Shown in pieces: positions 23,978 through 31,632 of a DNA stretch of 34,767 bases. The notes beneath the pieces are model-generated. The model saw nothing but the letters and a program-made list of their open reading frames with translations. It was not told where the DNA came from and ran no database searches. Numbering within the stretch: position 1 is the first letter of the stretch; the number at the start of each line of letters is the position of its first letter. The translations under genes were made by a program, and so were the position numbers. The stretch is from the NCBI GenBank assembly GCA_004102805.1, contig SCEG01000033.1:1-34767 (forward strand). Direction: 5' to 3'. The stretch is from Muribaculaceae bacterium Isolate-002 (NCI) (GTDB lineage Bacteria > Bacteroidota > Bacteroidia > Bacteroidales > Muribaculaceae).

Positions 23978-25012
23978 ATGACTCAAGAGATTGAAATACT
24001 TCAATTCCTTCACTACAATCCGGAGACATCACGTGCTGAAATAGGCTCGTCATTGACAAATGCCCCAAGTCCGGCAACACTCAAACGATTGATTGCCGAT
24101 GGTGTCGCAAAGGGACACATTGAGGTTATAGGTCGTGGACCGGCTACTCGATATAGACTTACTCCGCAGGCTCATGTGACTATGGAGTTGAACCTTGACA
24201 CATACTTTGACAAGGATGTCGACGAGCGTCAGGTGCAGGAGTCGTTCAATTTTGAGCTCATAAATGAAATTCTTCCAAAGGTCGATTTATTCACCGATGA
24301 GGAACTGCAACGTCTTGATGATGCACAGCAACTCTTCCGTCAGCATCTTTCGGAAATGTCAGAGTTGGAATATCGTAAAGAGATGGAACGTCTCGGAATC
24401 GATTTGTCATGGAAATCTTCGCAGATAGAGGGCAACACTTATTCTTTACTTGAAACTGAAAGGCTGCTGAAAGAGAAACAAACGGCAAGCGGAAAGACCA
24501 AGGAGGAAGCCGTGATGCTACTCAATCACAAGGATGCGCTCGACTTTATTCTCGATGTGCCGGACTATCTTAGAGATATGACAGTCGCTCGTATTGAGGA
24601 GATTCATGCGAAACTTACAAAAGAATTAGGCGTTGAGAGGAGCATCCGTCATCGCCGTGTCGGTATAACCGGAACAAACTACACTCCGCTTGACAATGAG
24701 TTTCAAATTCGAGAAGCTCTTGAAGATACGGTGCGGCTCATCAACGGCAAGAGCAATATCTTCGAGAAAGCTCTGCTCGCTCTCGTTTTACTCAGCTACA
24801 TTCAGGCGTTCACCGACGGCAACAAGCGCACAGCACGAATAGTGAGCAACGGCATTCTCATCGCCAACGGCTATTGCCCGATTTCATTCCGCACGGTAGA
24901 TTCCATCGACTACAAAAAGGCAATGCTGATGTTCTACGAGCAGAACAACATAGCTGCCTTCAAACGCATTTTCATCGACCAATTCCTCTTTGCTGTCAAA
25001 ACATATTTTTAG
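23978..25012 (+). CDS. Fic/DOC-family protein with N-terminal winged helix and altered Fic motif
   Basis: The 344 residues comprise an N-terminal winged helix (SRAEIGSSLTNAPSPATLKR, then GRGPATRYRLT), an inhibitory-helix match SSQIEGNTYS (about 148-157), and a Fic core with IQAFTDGNKRTARIVSN (about 270-286). Here Gln-Ala replaces the usual His-Pro of HPFxDGNxR, so the catalytic histidine is missing, while Phe, Asp, Gly-Asn and Arg remain. Without the His, classical AMPylation should be impaired; relatives with IQPF motifs are known and may use other chemistry or be regulators. The operator palindromes directly upstream suggest that its own HTH represses it. Confidence 0.85.
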   Translation: MTQEIEILQFLHYNPETSRAEIGSSLTNAPSPATLKRLIADGVAKGHIEVIGRGPATRYRLTPQAHVTMELNLDTYFDKDVDERQVQESFNFELINEILPKVDLFTDEELQRLDDAQQLFRQHLSEMSELEYRKEMERLGIDLSWKSSQIEGNTYSLLETERLLKEKQTASGKTKEEAVMLLNHKDALDFILDVPDYLRDMTVARIEEIHAKLTKELGVERSIRHRRVGITGTNYTPLDNEFQIREALEDTVRLINGKSNIFEKALLALVLLSYIQAFTDGNKRTARIVSNGILIANGYCPISFRTVDSIDYKKAMLMFYEQNNIAAFKRIFIDQFLFAVKTYF

Positions 25013-25065
25013 TCCGTTTTGTACGCGCATCTGTATGTCACCAAAAGTTAAAGTTGATATATTCC

Positions 25066-25096
25066 TTTGATAATCGGAGCATTATAGTTATCTTTG
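25066..25096 (+). promoter_or_regulatory. Consensus promoter left upstream of a gene remnant
   Basis: TTTG (25066-25069) and TATCTTTG (25089-25096) are separated by 19 bases, a very good Bacteroidetes -33/-7 pair. The downstream sequence to 25453 encodes only a degenerate fragment. Apart from this promoter and the remnant, the stretch 25013-25577 holds a decayed terminator and the vsr promoter. Confidence 0.6.
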
Positions 25097-25180
25097 CATT
25101 GAGTCACTGTTGTCGGTTTGGCAAATGCGGCTTGTAACGATTTAGAATAGCAGACGGTTAACTACTTACAAACGTAGAAA

Positions 25181-25453
25181 ATGCACGTCACTTGTACGGA
25201 TTGGAATTATATTCATTTATATATCAATAAATTAACCACTTCTGCATCGACCAATGATGTAAAATGGCTCGGTGTAGAGCTGAGAAAGTACACCAACTTC
25301 TTCATGCAGTTCTGTCCCAAACACCGTATGCAGCACCTCGCCTTCGCCTTCGACAAGACCGAGAGTGACGATCCCCGCTTCGTCAAAGTTAACGGCTTGT
25401 CGCTTGCGAAGCAAGATCCCGATCTCACTGCCTCCGCCTTTACTAAGAGGTAA
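25181..25453 (+). pseudogene. Remnant of a gene related to the one at 9962-10465
   Basis: From about residue 19 the frame matches the C-terminal third of the hypothetical protein at 9962: TSASTNDVKWLGVELRKYTN and HRMQHLAFAFDKTESDD correspond to TSTNDDDWLTDELGKF and HRIQHLALAFSKEKPD. The N-terminal domain is missing, and the first residues (MHVTCTDWNYIHLYINK) look like chance coding. It is followed by CACCCAACGCCCCGACAA, the same sequence found after the intact copy. It is probably a truncated duplicate or recombination scar. Confidence 0.65.
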
Positions 25454-25463
25454 CCTCACCCAA

Positions 25464-25512
25464 CGCCCCGACAAAAAGGCTACTCTTGCTGTGACCCACT
25501 CTTGCTGGGGCG
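25464..25512 (+). terminator. Decayed copy of the CGCCCCG terminator
   Basis: CGCCCC (25464-25469) and GGGGCG (25507-25512) are the outer arms of the hairpin seen intact at 10481-10516; the inside has grown and the pairing is lost apart from the outer bases. Confidence 0.45.
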
Positions 25513-25539
25513 ACTTTATTATGTTTTTGAACACATTAC

Positions 25540-25570
25540 TTTGAAGGCGTGAAATTATGATATAATTTTG
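25540..25570 (+). promoter_or_regulatory. Promoter of vsr
   Basis: TTTG (25540-25543) and TAATTTTG (25563-25570) with a 19-base spacer fit the Bacteroidetes promoter; the start codon follows 7 bases after the -7 box, giving a very short leader. Confidence 0.65.
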
Positions 25571-25577
25571 TGTTGAT

Positions 25578-26093
25578 ATGGCAGATGTGATGACAACGGA
25601 GCAGCGTAGCCGCTGTATGGCGGCTGTCAAGGGAAAGGATACGAAGCCGGAGATGATTGTGCGGAAGTATCTTTTCTCACGAGGTTTGCGTTTCCGCGTT
25701 CAGGTAAGGAAGCTGCCGGGAAATCCTGATATTGTACTGCCGAAGTACAAGACCGTCATTTTTGTCAACGGATGTTTCTGGCACGGGCACGAGGGTTGCA
25801 AGTATTTCCGGTTGCCAAAGTCCAATGTCGAGTTTTGGGAAGCGAAGATTGAGCGCAATGTTGCCCGCGATGTCCGTAACGAGGCCGAGCTGAAAGCCCT
25901 TGGATGGCGTGTCGTCCGAGTATGGGAGTGCGAAATCAAGACTGTAGCAGAGCGCGAGGAATATCTTAAACGACTGTATGACCGCATTGTCAATCTGGTT
26001 CAATTATACCCTAATGAGTCTGACACTGATGAAACATCCATAGCTGCTGAGCCTAAATCAGAGCATATTTATAGCAGAAACAACCATTCTTAA
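25578..26093 (+). CDS. vsr: Very short patch repair endonuclease (Vsr)
   Basis: The 171-residue protein has the whole Vsr core: MAAVKGKDTKPEMIVRKYLF, then LPGNPDIVLP with catalytic Asp51, VNGCFWHGHEGC (Cys66, His69, His71, zinc and active-site region) and the later WRVVRVWECEI. Vsr nicks next to T:G mismatches formed when 5-methylcytosine deaminates, so its place before a C5 methyltransferase operon makes sense. It is a separate transcription unit ending just before the conserved leader. The last 30 or so residues are a non-conserved tail. In the parallel locus at 10.5 kb no vsr lies between terminator and leader. Confidence 0.93.
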   Translation: MADVMTTEQRSRCMAAVKGKDTKPEMIVRKYLFSRGLRFRVQVRKLPGNPDIVLPKYKTVIFVNGCFWHGHEGCKYFRLPKSNVEFWEAKIERNVARDVRNEAELKALGWRVVRVWECEIKTVAEREEYLKRLYDRIVNLVQLYPNESDTDETSIAAEPKSEHIYSRNNHS

Positions 26094-26126
26094 CTTTGGT
26101 GTACCTTATTTTTGCCCATACCGCCA

Positions 26127-26296
26127 ATTAACTTTGTCAACGATAGCCGAAGTCTCGAAAAAAAGTCGTAACTTTGCAATCTAAACTGCGCTTGCGCTGA
26201 CAAAGGCCAATTATGTAAGAAACATTTCTTATACAACATATTAACGGAACTTCCGTGTAGTCGCATAAAGGTTTGGTCGCCTGTCAGCCTACATGG
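26127..26296 (+). promoter_or_regulatory. Conserved leader, copy B, upstream of the second C5 methyltransferase
   Basis: It aligns with 10542-10710 over its whole length with about 12 differences. It contains the boxes TAACTTTG (first at 26129-26136, second inside CGTAACTTTGCA), the GCGCTTGCGC motif, a palindrome TAAGAAA-CA-TTTCTTA (26216-26231; the changed spacer base lengthens the arms and keeps the symmetry), GGAACTTCC, and the end CAGCCTACATGG. Conservation stops before the methyltransferase start at 26313. Confidence 0.75.
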
Positions 26297-26340
26297 AAGC
26301 TCTCTCTTTATTATGCCTAAGAAAGGATTTACATTTATAG
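26293..26340 (+). other. Possible upstream reading frame overlapping the methyltransferase start
   Basis: The ATG at the end of the leader opens a 15-codon frame (MEALSLLCLRKDLHL) that stops at 26338-26340, out of frame with and overlapping the methyltransferase start at 26313. In copy A the equivalent ATG is in frame with the methyltransferase. Translation of it is unproven. Confidence 0.25.
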
Positions 26341-27404
26341 ACTTATTTGCTGGCATCGGTGGCTTTCACCAAGCCATGCACTCTGTTGGCGGAACTTGTG
26401 TTTTTGCCAGTGAGTGGAACAAATATGCTCGCGCGTCTTACGAAGCAAATTATAAATCCGTTTCTCCCGAAATCTTTGAAAACGAAAATCAATTCTTTGC
26501 AGGTGACATAAACGAGGTTGCCCCCGCTTCAATTCCACCCTTTGATGTTTGTTGTGCTGGCTTTCCATGTCAGCCATTTTCTATTGCTGGACATAGACTT
26601 GGTTTTGAAGACATACGGGGTACTCTGTTTTTCAATATTGCCAATATTGTAAAAGCCAAAATTGATGCAGGAAACCCACCAAAGGTTCTTCTTCTTGAAA
26701 ACGTCAAGGGCCTAAAGAATCACGAAAAGGGCGAAACCCTTAAAGTGATTTTAGCTACTTTGGAGGAATTGGGCTATAATTATAACATTGAAATTCTCAA
26801 TGCTAAATATTTTGGGGTACCTCAAAATCGAGAGCGTCTATTTATCGTTGCGTGGCACAAAGACCTAATCAAAGCCGAATCTTTTCATTTCCCATACGGC
26901 ATAGACTCCAAGGGCAATACAATTTTCAACAAAAACAAAGTCGCCGAATGTGCTCGACCAACAAGTGTTTCAGATATATTTGAGCCTAAATCTTCTCTTG
27001 ATTCTTCTTTCACCATAAGTGATAGAATGTGGGCTGGTCATCAGGCTAGAAAAGAAAGGAATCGCCAAAACGGCAAAGGATTTGGCTATTCTCTATTCAA
27101 AGACGATAGTATTTATTGCAGCACGATATCAGCACGATATTGGAAAGACGGTAGCGAAATTCTCATTGATCAATCAGATCTTGGGCTGAATCCACGCAGA
27201 CTTACACCAGTTGAAGCCGGAAGGCTTCAAGGTTATAATATTGAGGGTGCGGGATGGGAAAACGATACACCCAATAAGCCAACCGAGCAAATGCCCTATA
27301 ATATTGTGGTATCGAAAAAAGAAGCATACCAACAATTTGGCAATAGTGTCGCTGTTCCAGTTGTAAAAAGAATTGCACTTGAAATCACCAAACAATTATT
27401 ATAA
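26313..27404 (+). CDS. C5-cytosine DNA methyltransferase of the LlaJI/McrBC-like system
   Basis: The 363-residue enzyme has FIDLFAGIGGFH (8-19, motif I), AGFPCQPFSIAG (82-93, catalytic Cys86), ENV (129-131), QNRERLFIV (171-179) and a C-terminal QFGNSVAVPVV (motif X). It should protect host sites from the two-subunit nuclease encoded downstream; the Vsr gene upstream is the fitting repair partner. Its target-recognition region differs from that of the methyltransferase at 10.7 kb, so a different sequence is probably methylated. The next gene starts one base after its stop. Like its neighbours it lacks a Shine-Dalgarno site. Confidence 0.93.
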   Translation: MPKKGFTFIDLFAGIGGFHQAMHSVGGTCVFASEWNKYARASYEANYKSVSPEIFENENQFFAGDINEVAPASIPPFDVCCAGFPCQPFSIAGHRLGFEDIRGTLFFNIANIVKAKIDAGNPPKVLLLENVKGLKNHEKGETLKVILATLEELGYNYNIEILNAKYFGVPQNRERLFIVAWHKDLIKAESFHFPYGIDSKGNTIFNKNKVAECARPTSVSDIFEPKSSLDSSFTISDRMWAGHQARKERNRQNGKGFGYSLFKDDSIYCSTISARYWKDGSEILIDQSDLGLNPRRLTPVEAGRLQGYNIEGAGWENDTPNKPTEQMPYNIVVSKKEAYQQFGNSVAVPVVKRIALEITKQLL

Positions 27405-27405
27405 T

Positions 27406-29331
27406 ATGCAATCCCTACTTAACTTTCTGCATGACGAGTCTATTTCAAGTCCGTTTAGAGCGGAATTGAGTAATCGTGGTGGCTATATTACTTTTAGCAA
27501 TTCTGGACGCCGTGGAGATACGAAATATTTCCAAATTGGTATAGACTCAATTCTTACTACTCTAAAGGATATCCTTACTAACATTGAGGTCTTCTCTCGT
27601 ATTCAGGATTATGAAGAGAAGCCTTGGCGTGATAATGGGTCTATTTATTTCTCTGATCCGGTTGCCAATGCTAATTCCACGGTGCAAACCAAGCCTCTTT
27701 TCTCTACTCTGAGCAAAATTATTAAATGGGCTAATCAGCCCACCTTAAATAACTTAAATACGGATAATCGCATAAGTATTACTCCTGATACATTAGAAAA
27801 TACAATAACCAAACTCAATGTAGTAGCAGATTCATTTGCTCCACACAGCAATTCTAAAATAGTGAAGCCTCCACTCAACGAGCCGTTGCAAATAATTTAT
27901 TACGGTGCACCGGGTACTGGTAAGTCATTTACCATTGACGATAAAACGGACGATGAAAACTCGGTACGTACTACGTTTCACCCAGATAGTGATTATGCTT
28001 CATTCGTTGGCGCGTACAAGCCTACGATGGAATACGATGATATTCATTACGTCAATTCGGATGGAGTGGTTAGATATACTAATCCAGACAAGAATCGTGA
28101 GGGACGTGTACATCCCGGCACTGAGAAGAAGATTGTCTACAAATATGTGCCTCAGGCGTTCTTGAAAGCCTATGTGGCAGCATGGAGCAATCTCAACACG
28201 CCTTACTTCCTCATAATCGAGGAAATCAATCGTGGAAACTGCGCTCAAATTTTCGGCGACCTTTTCCAATTGCTCGACCGCAACAATGCGGGTAGCTCGT
28301 CGTATGCCATTCATGCCGACGAGGACATTGCGCAGTTCCTCAGTGGCGATGACAAAGGGTTCGCTTCACTTTCTGACGAACAGAAAGACGCTATCCGTGC
28401 ATTTGTACTGCACAAGGATAACGGTAGAACACAAGCCGTAGGTCAAGCCATCCTTGACGGTAAACTTCTGCTCTTACCGCCCAATCTCTACATTTGGGCT
28501 ACGATGAACACAAGCGACCAGTCGCTTTTCCCCATCGACTCTGCTTTCAAACGTCGTTGGAACTGGAAGTATATGCCTATCGAATACCACCCTCTTGACA
28601 AGAAAACTCAGCAGCCGATTGATTGGAAATTCCAAATCGGTGACAACCTCTATTCGTGGGGGCAGTTCCTTGTCAAGATTAACCCCGAAATCTACACGCT
28701 TACCGAATCTTCGGACAAGCAGATGGGCTATTTCTTTGCCAAAGCCGATAATGCCACCGGCATTATCTCGGAGGACGTGTTCTTGAACAAGGTTTTGTTC
28801 TATCTCTGGACTGACGTATTCAAAGACTTCGACGTATCGAGCGAACTTTTCAAAAACAAAAAAGCTAACCGATCGTTCCGTTTCACCGACTTTTTCGAGG
28901 ACAAAGAAGCTCTCGGCAACTTCATTGCCAACTTCAATCTTGAAGTTGTTGAAGACCTCGAACATGAGGGCGAAATTCAAAACGAGAAAGGGGAATGGAT
29001 TCAACCTACTTTTGTTGTCGATGGCGAGACAATTCCTTCTATGATAGATACCGTGCTTACTGTCCTAAAGAAATATTTTGAAAAGTATCCTGACATTTCA
29101 ACAGAGGAAGCTATTCGAGTATGGAACAGCTTTGGACTACCTAAACACGCTTTAGAAACTGAGTCCGTATTTAATGAACGAACAGATACATCTAAGAATC
29201 GAGCATCAAAAGTATTCAACACCGCTGATGGTCGTAAATTCTATGTTTCTGCTCAACTTAGAAAACAACACATGGATAAGTTGATTTCTAAGGCTAATGA
29301 TTGGGATATCCATATTAGTCGTATTTCATAA
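27406..29331 (+). CDS. McrB-like AAA+ motor subunit
   Basis: The 641-residue protein has an unrecognised N-terminal region (1-155, probably DNA recognition), then a McrB-type AAA+ domain: IYYGAPGTGKSF (about 164-175, Walker A), YASFVGAYKP, FLIIEEINRGNCAQIFGDLF (about 268-287, Walker B and sensor) and IWATMNTSDQSLFPIDSAFK with RRWNW (about 364-388). McrB uses GTP and LlaJI.R1 is its relative; translocation activates the partner nuclease. The start chosen is the ATG at 27406, one base after the methyltransferase stop. Base composition shifts inside the gene: the ends are AT-rich and the AAA+ core (about 28200-29000) is richer in C and G. Confidence 0.9.
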   Translation: MQSLLNFLHDESISSPFRAELSNRGGYITFSNSGRRGDTKYFQIGIDSILTTLKDILTNIEVFSRIQDYEEKPWRDNGSIYFSDPVANANSTVQTKPLFSTLSKIIKWANQPTLNNLNTDNRISITPDTLENTITKLNVVADSFAPHSNSKIVKPPLNEPLQIIYYGAPGTGKSFTIDDKTDDENSVRTTFHPDSDYASFVGAYKPTMEYDDIHYVNSDGVVRYTNPDKNREGRVHPGTEKKIVYKYVPQAFLKAYVAAWSNLNTPYFLIIEEINRGNCAQIFGDLFQLLDRNNAGSSSYAIHADEDIAQFLSGDDKGFASLSDEQKDAIRAFVLHKDNGRTQAVGQAILDGKLLLLPPNLYIWATMNTSDQSLFPIDSAFKRRWNWKYMPIEYHPLDKKTQQPIDWKFQIGDNLYSWGQFLVKINPEIYTLTESSDKQMGYFFAKADNATGIISEDVFLNKVLFYLWTDVFKDFDVSSELFKNKKANRSFRFTDFFEDKEALGNFIANFNLEVVEDLEHEGEIQNEKGEWIQPTFVVDGETIPSMIDTVLTVLKKYFEKYPDISTEEAIRVWNSFGLPKHALETESVFNERTDTSKNRASKVFNTADGRKFYVSAQLRKQHMDKLISKANDWDIHISRIS

Positions 29332-31583
29332 TGAAACTACTGATTGAAGAATACCAGTATAACGTAGCCGACGTTGAAAACGTGCTTGACGGGCTTTTTA
29401 CCCTGCAAGACGTTGAACAGAAAGTGTCGGTCAGCTACGTTGGGTATTATTACAATCCGCACCCCAAAGTTCGCGACATAGTTTTCATTCTCCCCAAAGT
29501 GCTTATCGACGAGCAGGGATTGGTCTTTGGCGAATATGAGCCGAAAGACCTTATCCACCTTGACAATGCGAAGATGGACGAGAAGCACCGTAAGTTCCTC
29601 TATGAATTTGCCGTGTGGATTCACCGCGCAATAATAGTCTACAACGACTCGCACGAGAAGAACGAAATCGTTCTCCACCGCCAGATTCAAGACGAGGGGA
29701 AAGGCTCGCACAAGAAAAAGAGCAACACGCTCCTTGACGTAATCCTGTTGCTCATCCGTTTCAACAAGGAAAATCAGCAGTTTTTCACTTTCATACTGAA
29801 GAACCTGCACTCCGGCTTCAACAAGATAAACTGGGGCAAGACCATTGCTCGGACTACCGCCATTGTTCAGGACAGCAGCCCGACCTACCTTAACCCGGTC
29901 AACAAAAAGCGTCAGGTGAATTTCGATGAAGAGCTCATTGTGATCTTCTTCTCAATTCTGCAATACATCTCGGACACATACGGCTTCCGCTCAAACATAA
30001 ACTTCGGTTTCAAGCTCATCACCGGTGCCAAGTTCAAGCGATACCTTGACGGATTCGGGCGCACACGCCTGCGTCAGATAAAGTATAAATATTTCTCTGA
30101 CACCGCCGTCAAACTGTGGGATTTGTGCTATGCCTTCTTTGATAAGACATACAAAATCCGCGTCAATACCTCGCAAAGCGAATACCTGCTTGTGAAATCC
30201 TTCCACATCGTATTCGAGGCGATGATTGACGAACTTATCGGTGATACCGACATACCGCATGGCCTGAAAGAACAAGACGATGGTAAGCTCGTCGACCACT
30301 TCTATACCTACGACGGTCTGCTCATTGACGATAAAGCCGACGATGATATATACTACATTGGCGACTCGAAGTATTATAAAATCGGCAACTCGCTCGGTAA
30401 GGAATCCATCTACAAACAGCGCACCTATGCGCGTAATGTAATCCAATGGAATCTTGATATATGGCTCAATGGCAAGCCACACAAGCCGAACATGGCCGAC
30501 CCATTCGAGCGCATACAACTATTCGATGAAGTTACCGAGGGCTACAATGTTATCCCCAACTTCTTCATCTCAGCTTCCATAGACAAGAAAACCCTGTCGT
30601 ATGAAGACTATACCGAGCCACATCCCAATCAGCCGCCGGTCAGCCGTCAGTTCAAGAACCGACTCTACGACCGCGACACTTTGTTGCTGTCGCATTACGA
30701 TGTCAACTTTCTCTTTGTGCTCGCGCTTTACGCTCGCAACAATGCCGGAGCAAAAGCCGCGTGGCGGCACAGCGTCCGCGACAAATTCCGTCGTGCCGTA
30801 CAGGATATGCTCAAAGAGAAATTTGAGTTTTACGCTTTGGCAGCGCACCCCGATGTCGATGCCTCGGCCTACTTCAAAGCGCACTTTCAAGAAACCCTCG
30901 GCAAGACTTTCCGACCTTACGAGAATCAACAGCTATTCTCACTTGCGCTCGATAGGGAGTTCCCGGCTGACAACGACCGTCTGCTGGCCTCGCTCGGCGA
31001 GAACTTCTATGTCGTTCCTGTGAAACTCGGCGAGGATCCTTCGGACAGTCTCAGTGTAGAACGCTCTCGCAAAGGTGACATTGAGAGTCCCGGTGGCATG
31101 GGCAAGTTCCTAACTTGCCTTGTGCGTAAGGAAGAAATAGGTGAAGACGGACGTAAGAATATTGCGAAGCTCTATCAACTCTTCTACAACCACGAGGCAG
31201 AGGGCGCGACTTATGTTATGCTCAATATGCCCGGAGGTGATATATCTGAAGCTAAATATCTGTTGCCTCTCATCGACAATACCATCGACGGCTATTATGA
31301 CATCGAGCGCATCTCGTTCGGCACACGTACGAAGGTGACGAAGGACGGTCAATCTATCCCGAATTACCCCACTCTCCGTATAAAGATTGGAGCATATCAT
31401 CCACTCGAACGCCGTTGCACCGAAGGCATCGTTCCCCGCATGGCAAATCAAATTTGGAGTTACGCCCAGCTCCAGAATGTCATGGCTAAGTCTGACGGCT
31501 ACGGTGATTTCGATGAGGAAGAGACTGATGTCAATGAGCCTACGGAACGTTATAGTTATATAGATGATGACTTTATAGAATAA
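29331..31583 (+). CDS. McrC/LlaJI-type restriction endonuclease subunit
   Basis: The 750-residue protein begins by overlapping the McrB-like stop by one base. It has an N-terminal region like McrC/LlaJI.R2 proteins (KVRDIVFILPKVLID) and a PD-(D/E)XK core near residues 325-360: DGLLIDDKADDDIYYIGDSK then YYKIGNSLGKESIYKQRTYA. The DSKYYK element supplies Asp and Lys of the active site. It should cleave DNA when driven by the McrB-like motor. The C-terminal third (about 510-740), with GMGKFLTCLVRKEE, YVMLNMPGGDISEAKYLLPL and RIKIGAYHPLERR, appears to be an additional domain, perhaps for specificity or assembly. Codon choice is markedly C-rich compared with the methyltransferase. Confidence 0.85.
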   Translation: MKLLIEEYQYNVADVENVLDGLFTLQDVEQKVSVSYVGYYYNPHPKVRDIVFILPKVLIDEQGLVFGEYEPKDLIHLDNAKMDEKHRKFLYEFAVWIHRAIIVYNDSHEKNEIVLHRQIQDEGKGSHKKKSNTLLDVILLLIRFNKENQQFFTFILKNLHSGFNKINWGKTIARTTAIVQDSSPTYLNPVNKKRQVNFDEELIVIFFSILQYISDTYGFRSNINFGFKLITGAKFKRYLDGFGRTRLRQIKYKYFSDTAVKLWDLCYAFFDKTYKIRVNTSQSEYLLVKSFHIVFEAMIDELIGDTDIPHGLKEQDDGKLVDHFYTYDGLLIDDKADDDIYYIGDSKYYKIGNSLGKESIYKQRTYARNVIQWNLDIWLNGKPHKPNMADPFERIQLFDEVTEGYNVIPNFFISASIDKKTLSYEDYTEPHPNQPPVSRQFKNRLYDRDTLLLSHYDVNFLFVLALYARNNAGAKAAWRHSVRDKFRRAVQDMLKEKFEFYALAAHPDVDASAYFKAHFQETLGKTFRPYENQQLFSLALDREFPADNDRLLASLGENFYVVPVKLGEDPSDSLSVERSRKGDIESPGGMGKFLTCLVRKEEIGEDGRKNIAKLYQLFYNHEAEGATYVMLNMPGGDISEAKYLLPLIDNTIDGYYDIERISFGTRTKVTKDGQSIPNYPTLRIKIGAYHPLERRCTEGIVPRMANQIWSYAQLQNVMAKSDGYGDFDEEETDVNEPTERYSYIDDDFIE

Positions 31584-31632
31584 TATACAGCGATTCTTCC
31601 ATTATCAAATAAACATAAAAGTCTCATGCAAT

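Noticed and set aside
28474..29004. Minus-strand open frame under the McrB-like gene, and similar ones under the McrC-like gene (29337-29810, 29991-30518)
   Set aside because: They lie opposite conserved AAA+ and nuclease coding sequence whose C-rich third positions remove stops from the opposite strand; no independent coding signal was seen.
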